DNA from: Argyresthia goedartella
Taxonomy: Eukaryota > Arthropoda > Insecta > Lepidoptera > Argyresthiidae
Assembly (NCBI GenBank): GCA_949825045.1
Contig: OX463815.1
Location: 21,197,231-21,261,230, forward strand
Length of the DNA stretch: 64,000 nucleotides
Direction: 5' to 3'
Shown: positions 41,635 to 51,698 of the stretch, piece by piece
How the letters are laid out: each line of letters begins with the position of its first letter
How positions within the stretch are numbered: position 1 is the first letter of the stretch
Position numbers and translations under genes: made by a program
The notes under the pieces: model-generated
The model's database searches: none
Told to the model about the DNA's origin: nothing
What the model saw: the letters and a program-made list of their open reading frames with translations, nothing else

Positions 41635-44283
41635 CTAGGCAACCAGGTCGCGTGGCAGGCGGCGGCGGTCGGGCGGGCGCGCGTGGTGCGGCGCCATGTC
41701 GCGGATATGCGGATGTTGAGAGCTATCCGCACGCGCGAACATGCCCTTCGCCAGCCTCTGGACAAACTGGTCCACTGGTTCCCATCTGAGGTCCCTCTGG
41801 ATCGTCGCATTCCTCACGTAGCGGGGGGCGTCGACGATGGTACGCAAAGAGAGGTTCTCTTGGGCTCGGAGTCTCCGTTTGTTCGTCTCCGAGCACAGGG
41901 CGTACCATGCCGGGGCCGTGTAGGTGAGGCGGGATCTCACGTAGCACTTGTAGATCCCGAGCTTCGCCCTCAGAGGGAGGCTGGAGTCGAGAAGTGGACG
42001 CAGCTTGGCGCGTGCCACCTTGACCTGGTTGACGACGTTGTCGACATGTTGCTTCATGGTGAGCCGGCGATCGATGGTCACTCCCAGGTACTTCACCTGC
42101 GGAGACCACGCGATGTCCTGTCCTTGGAGCTGGAGTGGTGGTGGAAGGGGGGACTGGCCTGTGATGAGCGCCTGCGTCTTCCCAACGTTGACGGACAACC
42201 GCCACTTGGCGAGCCAGTCGGGCAAGATGTCCAGGGTGCGCTGCAGTTTGACGGCAGCGTGCCGTGCCTGGATCGACGACGCGTAGTAGGCAGCGTCGTC
42301 GGCGAAGAGTGCCAGCTGGGCACCCGGCCCGACGAGGATATCGTCCGTATATTGGTAGTAACAGGCTGGAGACAGGCAGGACCCCTGAGGGACGCCGGCT
42401 GCAACGGGGTGTTCCTCGGAGACGGCGTCTTCCACCATCACTCGGAAGCGGCGATTCTTCAGAAAGGAGGCGATGATCTGGACCAGTCTTCTTGGGGCTG
42501 GAAACGTCGACAATTTGTACAGCAACCCCTCGTGCCATACTCTGTCAAACGCCTTCTCCATGTCCAGGAGTACTGCGACAGTGTATTCCTTCTTGTTTAA
42601 ACAAACCGTCATGTCATTCAGTACTCTGGTGAGCTGAAGCGTCGTAGGATGCTCGGGCCTGAAGCCGAACTGTTCTGGGCGCGGCTGGATGTGGGGCAGT
42701 AGCTTCGCCAGCAGGAGTTTCTCAAACACCTTTGAGATGGTACTCAGTAGAGTTATCGGCCGATAGCTCTCAGGCAGCTTGGAGTCCTTGCCCGGCTTGG
42801 GCAACATGATGACCAAGCCCTCCTTCCATTGGGTTGGGAAGTGGCCCGTGCGCAAGATACCGTTAAACAGGCGCGTAACGGCCGCCACAGTACGTGGCGG
42901 CAAATGTAGCAGCGCCATGTTAGGTATGCGGTCTGCGCCTGGGGCTTTCCTGGGCTTGGTACGTCTAAATGCACGCATGATCTGGCCGGGCGTGACGACG
43001 GTGGGGTCCTCTTCGGGAGCTATCGGCGAGGCGAAGTACTCTCGCAGGTGTCTCTCGACTGCTGCGACGTGCTCCACATCATCCGTAGGGTTCGGCTTGA
43101 ACTGCTTCTCGAGGCATTCGGCGAAGATCTCTGCACGGTCTTGGGCTCGAAATCTTGGTAGGCCGTCGCTGCCCAGGATTGGTCGGACGGGAGTTGGAGT
43201 AGTCGACAAATCCCGGCATAGGTGATGCACGGAGGGGACGTGGTCGCCCATGGACTCGACGTGGCGTTCCCAAGATTCTTCGGCGTGGAGATCAAGTCGG
43301 CGCTTCAGCTCTGCCGTCATGGCGTTGAGCCTGGTCTTCATCGACGGGCAGCGGGTTTGCTGCCACTGCTTCCGGAGAGCGCGCTTATCGCGGATGAGTG
43401 CGCGTAGCTCAGCAGGAAGAGGATTGGGCTTCCCCCCGCGAGCTACGGTGTGCGATGATAGGTCGAGCGCGTCTCGGATCTGGGTGGTTAGCAGCGATGC
43501 CAGGCGGTCAACGTCTTCCGGCTGGTTGACTGGACATGTGGTCGAAGACTGGTCGAGGGCGGCGGTGAAGGCGCCCCACTGGTATCGTCGGCGTCATGCT
43601 GGCGAAGAGACCCGGGTGGGCAGGTCCGCCAGGACGAGAAGTACTGGCCTGTGGTCCGATGGGAGGTCAGGGAGAACCTCCTGGCTCGGCGGAGTCCGGA
43701 GACCTCTGACGACTACGACGTCGATGATGTCCCAACCGGCCCGCGAATCGAAGTGGGTGGGCTCGTCGGGACCGATGACATCGTAGTTATGGCTCACGGA
43801 GTCGGCAAGGATGGCGCGTCCAGCTGGGCACACCCTGGTGGAGTTCCAGACGGTGTGCTTGGCGTTGAGGTCGCCAGCGACGAGTGTCGGATGCGGCGAC
43901 TGTAGCAACCCCCGTAGCTCGGCGGTGCGGATCGGTGTACTGGGGGGCTTGTAGGCGGCGTAGAGTCGCAGCACCTGGCCGGCGACCTGGAGGTCGACGC
44001 CCAAAGCATACAGGGATGTATACTCCTGGGCGTCAATGAGCTGGTGGACGATCTTCCTGCCGACGATGACTGCCAAGCCTCGAAAGGCCCGGCCGCTGGT
44101 GGACTTCTCGTCCTTGCGGTAGACGAAATAGCCGGGCAGCGACAGCTTGTCGCTTCCGGCTAGGAATGTCTCGCTGATGAGCATCACGTCGACGCGGTAG
44201 TCCCTCAGGAACACGTGGAGCAGCCGCTTCTTCCCTGTCAGCGACTGCGCGTTCCAGTGGACGACCCTGAGCGGCTCATGCAT
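41635..44283 (-). pseudogene. Jockey-like ORF2: endonuclease + reverse transcriptase
   Basis: One frame of 883 codons from ATG 44283 to 41635, interrupted only by a TGA at 43596-43594 in CGA-rich context. Endonuclease (1-225): VVHWNAQSLTGKK, VDVMLISETFLAG, VAGDLNAKHTVWN, LPSDHRPVLL. RT (about 380-700): RKAPGADRIPNM, SYRPITLLSTISKVFEKLL, VAVLLDMEKAFDRVWHEGLL (catalytic Asp), VAAGVPQGSCLSP, LALFADDAAYYAS (catalytic FADD). C-terminal region: VKYLGVTIDRRLTMKQH. The endonuclease nicks target DNA and RT copies the RNA there. The ATG overlaps the end of ORF1. Confidence 0.9.
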
Positions 44284-45125
44284 TGCGGAGCAGAGCGGTG
44301 AGTCTGCCCAGGGCAGTGGGGTCGCTGAGGATGGCGAGCAGGGCTGTGAGGTGCCCCAAGTCCTGCTGCCCTATCGCCGCAGCCGGAGTGGCGGCGCCAG
44401 CGGCGGCCGCAGTCTCGCTAGCGGCGAGAGCAGCCGCCGCGGCGCCGGCGGCAGTTGGAGCCGTCGCCTTCTTCTTCTTCCCCCCCCGCTTCGTCTTCTG
44501 CCTGGGGACTCCGTCGTTCGCCTGCGCCATAAGCGAGGCGGGCGCCGTTTCTTCCTGCAGATCAGGACGTGGCGGAGGGGGGGGCTGCATCTTCTTGGGC
44601 CCAGGCGCATTAGTGAGCGCCACAGTGCCGGCCTTCTTGTTCCGCGCCTCCTGGCGGAACACGGGGCACGTCGCGTTATTGGCCGTATGCGGGCCACCGC
44701 AGTTGGCGCACGTCGGCGGCTGGCCTTTCGGACGGGGGCACTCCCGCGCCGAGTGGGGACCGCCGCAACGCACGCACGCCAGGGGGCGGTGGCACATATG
44801 CGACGAGTGCCGGAACTGTTGGCACCTGTGGCACTGGGCCGGGCCCTGCTTGGAGCGCCAAGCCTCCAGATCCAGATCCTAATTCGTCCAGCTCAAGCTC
44901 TACCCTCGGGGACACAGGACGCCGCACCACGGGCGACCCGTACTCCGTCGACGTGGAGATAGGGAGCAGGCCTTCCAGTGATGCCGATCGCTGCGCGCGG
45001 CGCCGACGCGGGGTTTCACCCAGCGGCGGGCTGTTCACATTCACGGCATCGTCACTATCACTTTCACAAACTCGCACAATGTCACTGGCACTATAGCCCT
45101 GAGAAGGGCTTTTGGGCTCGTCCAT
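44276..45125 (-). pseudogene. Jockey-like ORF1 (gag-like), one frameshift
   Basis: ATG at 45125 (MDEPKSPSQGYSASDIVRV), Ser/Asp-rich N-terminus. A frameshift around 44860 separates it from a frame reading CHRCQQFRHSSHMC, CVRCGGPHSAREC and CANCGGPHTANNATC: three CCHC-type knuckles typical of Jockey/R1 ORF1. The C-terminus is basic (KTKRGGKKKKATA), then Ala-rich. It ends LLRNA with TGA at 44278-44276, overlapping the ORF2 ATG (ATGCATGA). At about 280 residues it is somewhat short for ORF1. It would bind element RNA. Confidence 0.85.
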
Positions 45126-45380
45126 AGCGGCGGGCTATGGACGAGCTGGCGTCACGGAAAGGGTTACACACCAGGCACGACCTTAGGCAGAGCCGGCGTC
45201 CGTCCCGATGTGATAATCCCCTCCGTGAACACTCGCGGCGCGGGTATCGCGATCGCGGCGCGCACGGGCGCGTGTCACACACGTCCGCTTCGCACGAAGC
45301 GGCGGGTGAACTGCAGCGGGACGGCGAAGCGGAGATCCGTATGCGCGACGGTCGAAACTATCCAAACTATACAATTCGAC

Positions 45381-45569
45381 TTAAAGACTAGCTTATATTT
45401 ATACTCGGGGCTAGCGGTCGGTCCATTGTTCTCTCCGTGTTGGTCGCAGGGATCGTGACTCCTAGTTCAAAGACGCATGCGGTCCCTGTCGGCGCGCTGC
45501 TCCATCTCGCTCGCACTTCCAGTCGGTCAGTCGGCCGGTTGCGCTGGCCGGGGTTCGCTGTCCGTAACA
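45381..45569 (-). repeat. BEL-IV 5' LTR, right segment
   Basis: From about 45387 (actagctt) it matches 36813-36992 closely to ...CTGTCCGTAACA at 45569 (one difference noted, gggctcg/gggttcg). Followed by the target duplication agcag. Confidence 0.9.
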
Positions 45570-45574
45570 AGCAG

Positions 45575-46480
45575 TCTATCCGCTTGTAATTGTAGGCTAC
45601 GGAGCTCGCGGACCCTTGAGTGTTTTTGAACATAACCTCAAAGTTGAACCTTGCACTAACAGACATTAGATCGGATTGCGGAAACCAACCTCAGTGCAAG
45701 AGATTTGTACGGTCGCACGTGTCTTCGAAACCTCACTGGGAGGTCGCCGTGCTTGTAGAATTAAGTGGAACAGTGTGAGTCACTTTTTGTTGGCAAGGAG
45801 ACGCAGAGTACCGCCTTCAACGAAGAATTGGGTCTTACCGAGACGCGCGCGGCCGTCACCTCACCGGGAAGGAGGTCATCATCACAGCCGGACAAATACA
45901 GGTATCTGTTATTCTGGAAAAATATAAAACTGCGCATCGCTGTCAGTCAGAATTATCTCAAGGCGGTGATTGGCGGAGGCGGTATTGTTTCAAATTAGGG
46001 ATTAGTTATGGGCCCCTAGTTCTGACCGTCGCCCTGGGAGTATATTTATCATCTGTTCATTCGCGACTCCGTCAAAGTGAGGCATCTCTACAGCCGGAAA
46101 TCTTGATACACCTTGAGGAAAAGTGACTTCATTGTTAGCAACGCGACCAGTTTTGCGCTGTCGTCTGGTATTTTAATTTCGCACACTATCCGGCACCTAA
46201 TTAATTGAAAAAGGGTTTTTTGTAGACTTTAGAACAGGGAGCCTTGATTTAAAATCTGCCAATTCAGCATTGCCGTCTTTCATCTGGGAGAATTTATGGC
46301 ATCACTTAACCTGAAAGTGTCTGTGTAATGTTCTATGAAGAGTATGCCTTGTCAAGTGCCGGCCGGCCGGGTTGTTTGTTCAGTAAATAAGTAAGTGCCA
46401 TGTTTTATCAAATAATCAAGATTTTATAGAACTGACACAACAATAGCGTTTTGCGGCCCTTTTTAAAGATTGTTTCTGCA
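45575..46480. other. Unassigned DNA right of BEL-IV
   Basis: Mixed-GC DNA with short open frames (45676-45927 and 45765-45998) lacking recognisable motifs. No repeat boundary found. Confidence 0.4.
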
Positions 46481-46526
46481 ACTGGCTATATGCATAACAC
46501 GTACATGTGTTATGCATATAGCCAGT
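46481..46526. repeat. 46-bp perfect palindrome
   Basis: Arms actggctatatgcataacac (46481-46500) and its exact complement (46507-46526), 6-base centre gtacat. It abuts the minisatellite directly. Confidence 0.9.
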
Positions 46527-46813
46527 ACACATACACATGTACACATACACATGTACACATGTACACATACACATGTACACATACACATGTACACATACAC
46601 ATGTACACATACACATGTACACATACACATGTACACATACACATGTACACATACACATGTACACATACACATGTACACATACACATGTACACATACACAT
46701 GTACACATACACATGTACACATACACATGTACACATACACATGTACACATACACATGTACACATACACATGTACACATACACATGTACACATACACATGT
46801 ACACATACACATG
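46527..46813. repeat. 14-bp minisatellite, about 20 copies
   Basis: Tandem array of cacatacacatgta, nearly homogeneous apart from one shorter unit near 46553-46566. Because 14 is not a multiple of 3 and lacks stops, several frames stay open, giving spurious His/Thr/Tyr or Cys/Val/Met-rich ORFs. Alternating purine-pyrimidine sequence may favour Z-DNA or hairpins. Confidence 0.95.
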
Positions 46814-47784
46814 TGTACATAGACAACCTACTGATGACACCGTCCTTCTCACTGTGAGGCTACATTTTTTGTCACTCCTCTCATCAGACTTTTGTGCCCT
46901 CTTGTTTTTATGACGTCGTGATGAATTCGCATCAAACGGATAAATAAATGAGTAGGAAATTACTCAACGTCTAATATAGAAATTCGCTCTTCTAACATCG
47001 CAACTAGGAAAAGTTCTATTTAACATATTTTTAACGATTCGTGTCTTTGTATGAAGGAAGCAATGGTTTTTAATGACACACGAATCACAAATAATGAGAA
47101 ATTGCGGATACGTTTTAAATCATGAATAGTCTTCAAAATTCACATTACGTCAAACCACGTGTAAAAATCTATTTGGAAATTTGGATAATTATGAAAAAAC
47201 ACGGTGCCGCATGCAATATGTACCCCATCCGTCACGTAAAAAGTTACATACAAAAAAAATATCTCAAATTAACTATTTAAGATTTAAAAAAAATACAAAA
47301 TAAAAGACAAAATACCCTTTTTTATAATAAAATACATAGGGTCGTCCCGCTCAGCTCCGCTACGCTTCGGCCCCAGGTTGAATTAAAAGTATAACCTAAC
47401 CTAACCTAAGTTGTAACCTAACAAACCTAACTGCATCCATGGAACATTATGTGAACACTTAACATATATGGGAGTCAAAACTTATTGGTAAACAAAATAT
47501 TTGTTGCAATTTGTTTTTAACGCAAACTTATATAAATATAAACTCCTAGATCTTACTCACAACACATGAACACGACAAATGTAACAGATTTAAACTGTGG
47601 TTTATGGGGTGATATTTGTCGGGTTTGGACACTAATTAAGTAAGCAAAGAGTTTCATTCACCCATGAGTTTTGATTTTGAATCTTTATCATAATAAAATA
47701 AAAAAAACAGATTTATTTATATTTGGCGTTGTAATTTTTTTATATTTGAAAACACCAAAAAGATAATTGTTCCGAATTTAATGT
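46814..47784. other. AT-rich intergenic DNA, no gene seen
   Basis: No motif-bearing frame. A stretch 47340-47430 ('gctccgctacgcttcggccc' then taacctaacctaaccta) looks like a common interspersed repeat. Confidence 0.45.
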
Positions 47785-47895
47785 AGAAAAAGTCTTGTGA
47801 GAACATGGTCATGCTGCATTTCTTTTGCCTCGGTATCATCCGGATTTTAATCCCGTAGAAAATATTTAGGCACAATTAAAAGGTTATGTTTCTCC
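47785..47895 (+). pseudogene. IS630/Tc1-superfamily transposase C-terminal relic
   Basis: The frame reads EHGHAAFLLPRYHPDFNPVE, then NI, a stop, AQLKGYV. LP.YHPD.NPIE.IWAQ.KGYV is the last catalytic block (Glu) of DDE_3-type transposases. Only this block remains. It resembles the family of the HTH relic at 11014-11231. Confidence 0.7.
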
Positions 47896-48179
47896 TATAT
47901 ATTTCTACAAATTAAAAATAGGAATGGTTTAAGAAAAATTAATTTATTTTACTAATGAAATAAAATAAATGAAATAATAAAATGAAATAACAAAGAGGAA
48001 CCCGTTAAAAAGTCATGTCAATACAATTATTTTATTTCGTCGCTTAATTCTCAATATAATTATAACACCAGGTAGTCCCTTTAGTCTACTAGCAACTATT
48101 CGCATATTAAGAGTAATTTAAATCGATTTTTAAATCAATAATAAATTACACAAAAAATACTTACGATTTCAATTTAAAG

Positions 48180-48900
48180 CAGAGTCTGGAAAAAATAATA
48201 CATACGAATTCAACGCCCTACCTTATGGCTTGTCAGTCGCACCCTGGGTAAGTCGTGGTAACAAATCTGTGATATATTTAGACGACATACTTTGTATTGG
48301 CGATAGCTACGAAGATTGCTTAAATAATGTAAATGAGACTTTGAAATTATTGAGATGTCTAAGTTTTGTAATTAACCACGAAAAAAGTTCATTGGTGCCT
48401 CAAAAGTCCTGCAAATTTTTAGGCTTGGTTATGGATGCAAGTTGTATGTCCATCTCTTTACCTATTGATAAGCGTCACAATATTGCTCAATTGGTGGGAA
48501 AATTTTCATCTCTTCCAAGATGTACAATAAGAGAATTTGCCCAGTTGATCGGTGTTCTTATCGCAGCCTGTCCCGGAGTTCAATATGGTTGGTTATGCAC
48601 TAAAGTCTTGGAGCGACAAAAGTACCTTGCTCTGCAAAAACATAATGGTAATTATGAATCAAAAATAAATCTGCCAAATGATATTTTAGAGGACTTGAAC
48701 TGGTGGAAGTCTAATATTTACAAAACATACAGTCTGAGATCTTTAGAACACAAGCTTGAAATTTACACTGACGCTTCCGGAACAGGTTGGGGTGCAGTGT
48801 GTGGTGATAAGAAATTAATGGTATGTGGAAAACCACTGAGAAAAAACACCACATCAACTATTTGGAACTGCTGGCCGTATTCTTGGGTTTAAAGAGTTTA
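48180..48900 (+). pseudogene. DIRS reverse transcriptase / RNase H, 5' part
   Basis: Starts abruptly at YEFNALPYGLSVAPW, then a small deletion leads straight to RGNKSVIYLDDILCIGDSYE with the catalytic YLDD. It continues CKFLGLVMDASCMSISLP and into RNase H with LEIYTDASGTGWGAVCGD (catalytic Asp). A frameshift near 48845 moves the continuation to HINYLELLAVFLGLKSLA just before the solo LTR. The RT fingers and palm start are missing. Confidence 0.85.
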
Positions 48901-48914
48901 GCAAGTGACGAGTC

Positions 48915-49477
48915 TGTTCGATTCCAAATCGATATTCGATCGATGGTTTCTGAACGGTCATTTTGATTTGACGTTAGCTGTAAATATGGCAGTTTTTGAC
49001 AACTGACAGACGAAAAAAAAAAAAAAAAAAACCTCGCAATGAAAACGCGTGTTGATTAGGTTGTTGAAATTAAATCAAAGGGCATCTGGAATGTATTCGG
49101 GATTCCCTCAGGATTATTAATATAGCTGAGTGTGCCGTTGTCTCTCGAACCAGATAAAGTTCGGATTTTCGTGCCCGATTCGTATTTACCACGTAGAAAC
49201 ATAACCTGTGTTGGACCACTGTGCTCATTGACGCTGGCCCGCCAGTCATACCTGGTTGGCTGAAGAACCTGTCTACCAAGAAGAGCCTAGGGCGCGCCCG
49301 GGCCTTGCAGAGAGACAGGAGGTTGACGGGACCGAAGCACAGACCAGGTTAGATCTACCCCACATAACTTTAGCTCGGTGAATCGCCGACGTTCATCACT
49401 TCTTGGCACCTGATCGTCACGCTACCTCGTAGCTGATGGGCCCCTACGAGGTCATTAGGTGCTGAGAAGCCTGAACA
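48915..49477 (+). repeat. Solo LTR of a BEL-I-type element
   Basis: 563 bp starting TGTTCGATTCC and ending GCCTGAACA, flanked by gagtc on both sides (48910-48914 and 49478-49482). It is closer to the BEL-I LTR than to BEL-II. Contains an A-run of about 19 replacing 'gaaag'. A solo LTR results from LTR-LTR recombination removing the body. It sits in the DIRS RNase H gene: ASDES | DCAILLRIDN. Confidence 0.95.
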
Positions 49478-49482
49478 GAGTC

Positions 49483-50146
49483 TGATTGCGCAATATTGTT
49501 ACGCATCGATAACACAACAGCCATATGCTACGTAAACAGAATGGGTGGGATACAATTTCCCCATTTAAATAATTTTGCAAGATCCATCTCGCAATGGTGC
49601 GAAAAACGCAATATTTGGTTATACGCATCATATGTAAATACGAGAGAGAATTTTGCGGATTCAGAGTCGAGAAAGATCAATCCTGACACTGAGTGGGAGT
49701 TGTCGGATCTGACATTTCAATCAATTACTCGACGATTCGGACATCCTGAAATTGATCTTTTCGCATCTCGCATAAATGCTAAATGCGAAAGATTTATTTC
49801 ATGGAAACCAGATCCAGACGCTGCAGTTGTGGATGCATTTACAATTAAATGGAATTCGATATTCTTTTATGCATTTCCACCGTTCACTCTCATTTTAAAA
49901 TGCCTAAGAAAAATTATTGATGATGAAGCAACTGGAATTCTAGTTTTTCCAAATTGGCCATCTCAACCTTGGTTCCCACTGATGAAAGAGTTGCTTGTAT
50001 CAGACATCCTATATCTGAACCCCAATGAGCATTTATTGCAATCCCATTTCAGGGAGCACCACCGCCTACATGCGAACCTTACCCTGGGTGCCGCGCTGCT
50101 TTCCGGGCGGCGCTCATCAGACGCGGCTCTCCGCCAGAGGCTCTGA
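49483..50146 (+). pseudogene. DIRS RNase H C-terminus and linker
   Basis: Frame resumes after the solo LTR: CAILLRIDNTTAICYVNRMG (RNase H catalytic Asp in RIDNTTA), YVNTRENFADSESRK (final acidic block), WELSDLTFQSITRRFGHPEI and DLFASRINAKCERFISWKPD, the usual DIRS segment between RNase H and recombinase. It stops at 50146; the recombinase follows in another frame, as often in DIRS elements. Confidence 0.85.
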
Positions 50147-50149
50147 CGC

Positions 50150-51070
50150 TGCAACTAGCCTCACTAGCTGAAGCCACTATCAAGCAATATAATGTCACAC
50201 TCAAGCTCTGGTGGGAGTTTTGTAGTGCAAATCATTTTGATACTTATCTCTGGTCAAAAACAGCAGTATTATTGTTCCTTTCAGAAATTTACGAAAAGGG
50301 TTGTTCGAATGGTTCATTAAACAGCCATCGCTCCGCTTTATCGTTTTTATTGGGAAACGAAGTTGGATCAAACGATTGTATAAAACGTTTAATGAAAGGT
50401 GCTTATAAACTTAAACCTAATAAACCTAAGTATAGCTTTACCTGGGATCCACAAGTAGTGTTGAATCACGTAGCAGACTGGTATCCTAATACAGATCTTT
50501 CTATAGAACAAATAACAAAAAAAATAGTGATTTTACTGGCGATTTGCACTGCTCATAGGGTACAAACCCTCTCCCTGATTAAACTGGAAAACATTTTGTT
50601 TTTAGATAATGGTATCAAGATTATAATAACAGATATTATTAAAACATCAGCAATAGGCCGCGAACAACCCGTATTGAATATACCGTATTTTGTAGAAAAA
50701 CCGCAAATATGTCCTGCTACAGCTCTAAAAGATTATATATTTTTGACAGAAAATATCAGAGCTGTTAGTTCAGGCACCCTTTTACTAACGTACAAACGAC
50801 CACACAAGGCAGCTTCGAGTCAAACCATCAGTAGATGGATCAAACAAGTCTTGTCCGCAAGTGGTGTGTGTGGATGAGTCCGTGTTCAGTGCGCACAGCA
50901 CGCGCCACGCCGCCACCTCGGCCGCTGCAGCCACCGGCGTCAGCATTGACGTCATACGAAAGACGGCTGGCTGGACCGACACATCTAACACTTTTGCGAG
51001 GTTCTATAATAGGTCCCTGATTGACCAAAATAACTTTGCTAGTTCCGTTTGCTTATCATCAAATATTTGA
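50150..51070 (+). pseudogene. DIRS tyrosine recombinase, one frameshift
   Basis: Reads LASLAEATIKQYNVTLKLWW (core-binding domain start), SLNSHRSALSFLLGNEVG, then the catalytic domain: AICTAHRVQTLSLIKL (first Arg), FSAHSTRHAATSAAAATGV (H-x-x-R), TAGWTDTSNTFARFYNRSL (Trp and nucleophile Tyr). All catalytic residues are present. A frameshift in a gtgtgtgt run near 50862-50872 separates the HxxR/Tyr part (50861-51070). The enzyme would integrate circular DIRS DNA. Confidence 0.9.
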
Positions 51071-51284
51071 TTGAAGGTAATAATTCTGTTTGTTTTTTCA
51101 TATGTACTTAGTTAGGTACCATTTACGTTATATTTATTTAAGGTGATAGACCTTTTTTATTTTTTATTATGTACTTAGTTAAGTACCATTTATGTTATAC
51201 CTACCTAAAGCTTGTTAATTAAAATTTATACAATTGATTAATGTTTATTTAGTTAAACAAGAACTTTCTCCTCTAAACATCTAC

Positions 51285-51410
51285 CTGGTGTAATAATTAT
51301 ATTGAGAATTAAGCGACGAAATAAAATAAGTTATCAAACGAACTTACCAAGTGAAGTTCGATCATTATTATATGAGTCGCTTAATACGAAGATATAATTA
51401 CCCGCCCTCC
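51285..51410. repeat. DIRS internal complementary region
   Basis: Contains gaattaagcgacgaaataaa (complement of the left end) followed directly by aacgaacttaccaagtgaag and tatatgagtcgcttaatacg (complement of the right end). In DIRS models this joins the ends to circularise the replication intermediate. Confidence 0.85.
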
Positions 51411-51698
51411 CTAGAGTGGATTAACCACAAAGCCCAAGAAGATAGTTTTGTTTCTCTGAAAAGAATGAAGTGAAAACATGGCGCCACTGTAGGCTGGGCG
51501 AAACCGGCAGTACAAAAATACTTAATTGATTTAAAAATCGATTTAAATTACTCTTAATATGCGAATAGTTGCTAGTAGACTAAAGGGACTACCTGGTGTT
51601 ATAATTATATCTTCGAATTAAGCGACTCATATAATAATGATCGAACTTTACTTGGTAAGTTCGTTTGATCACTTATTATTGGCTATCGAATTATTTTC

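Larger units (their letters stand above)
41460..45369 (-). mobile_element. Jockey-like non-LTR retrotransposon, near full length
   Basis: 3.9 kb inserted into the BEL-IV 5' LTR, flanked by an 11-bp duplication tacaattcgac (41449-41459 and 45370-45380). It contains a GC-rich 5' UTR, ORF1 with zinc knuckles, ORF2 with endonuclease and RT, and a short 3' UTR with no obvious poly-A or simple repeat at the junction. Lesions are few: one frameshift in ORF1 and one TGA in ORF2. Presence of both ORFs and the 5' UTR suggests a full-length copy. Confidence 0.9.
36750..45569 (-). mobile_element. BEL-clade retrotransposon BEL-IV with internal deletions
   Basis: LTRs at 36750-36992 and 41373-45569 (the latter interrupted), TG...CA ends, target duplication agcag (36745-36749 and 45570-45574). 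Minus orientation: PPT (ggggggagga) next to the left LTR; PBS TGGTCCTTTGAGCCGG next to the right LTR, the usual BEL form. Gag and protease start are followed directly by RT connection, partial RNase H and integrase, so most of RT and much of RNase H are deleted. GC content is much higher than in surrounding DNA. It could move only with enzymes supplied by another BEL copy. Confidence 0.9.
48027..51672 (+). mobile_element. DIRS-like retrotransposon, internally deleted
   Basis: Terminal inverted repeats: a segment of about 48042-48145 is repeated inverted at about 51533-51625 (block 'ccaggtagtccctttag' and flanks). Upstream of right ITR an internal complementary region (about 51290-51405) contains, head to tail, the complement of the left end (aagcgacgaaataaaataa) and of the right end (cgaacttaccaagtgaagtt), the diagnostic DIRS layout. 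Order inside: RT, RNase H, tyrosine recombinase. The gag region and most of RT are deleted. A BEL solo LTR interrupts RNase H. No target duplication is seen at the ends, as expected for tyrosine-recombinase integration. Confidence 0.9.

Noticed and set aside
41723..42538. Long antisense and alternative frames across Jockey-like ORF2 and BEL-IV gag
   Set aside because: High GC keeps several frames open. The frame with EN/RT or gag motifs is the only supported one.
46416..46913. Long open frames on both strands rich in His/Thr/Tyr or Cys/Val/Met
   Set aside because: They result from the 14-bp minisatellite having no stop codon in several frames. No other coding evidence.
47393..47430. Telomere-like taacctaacctaaccta motif
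   Set aside because: Only about three perfect units plus loose copies, embedded in a sequence resembling a common interspersed repeat. Not a telomere or convincing interstitial telomeric array.
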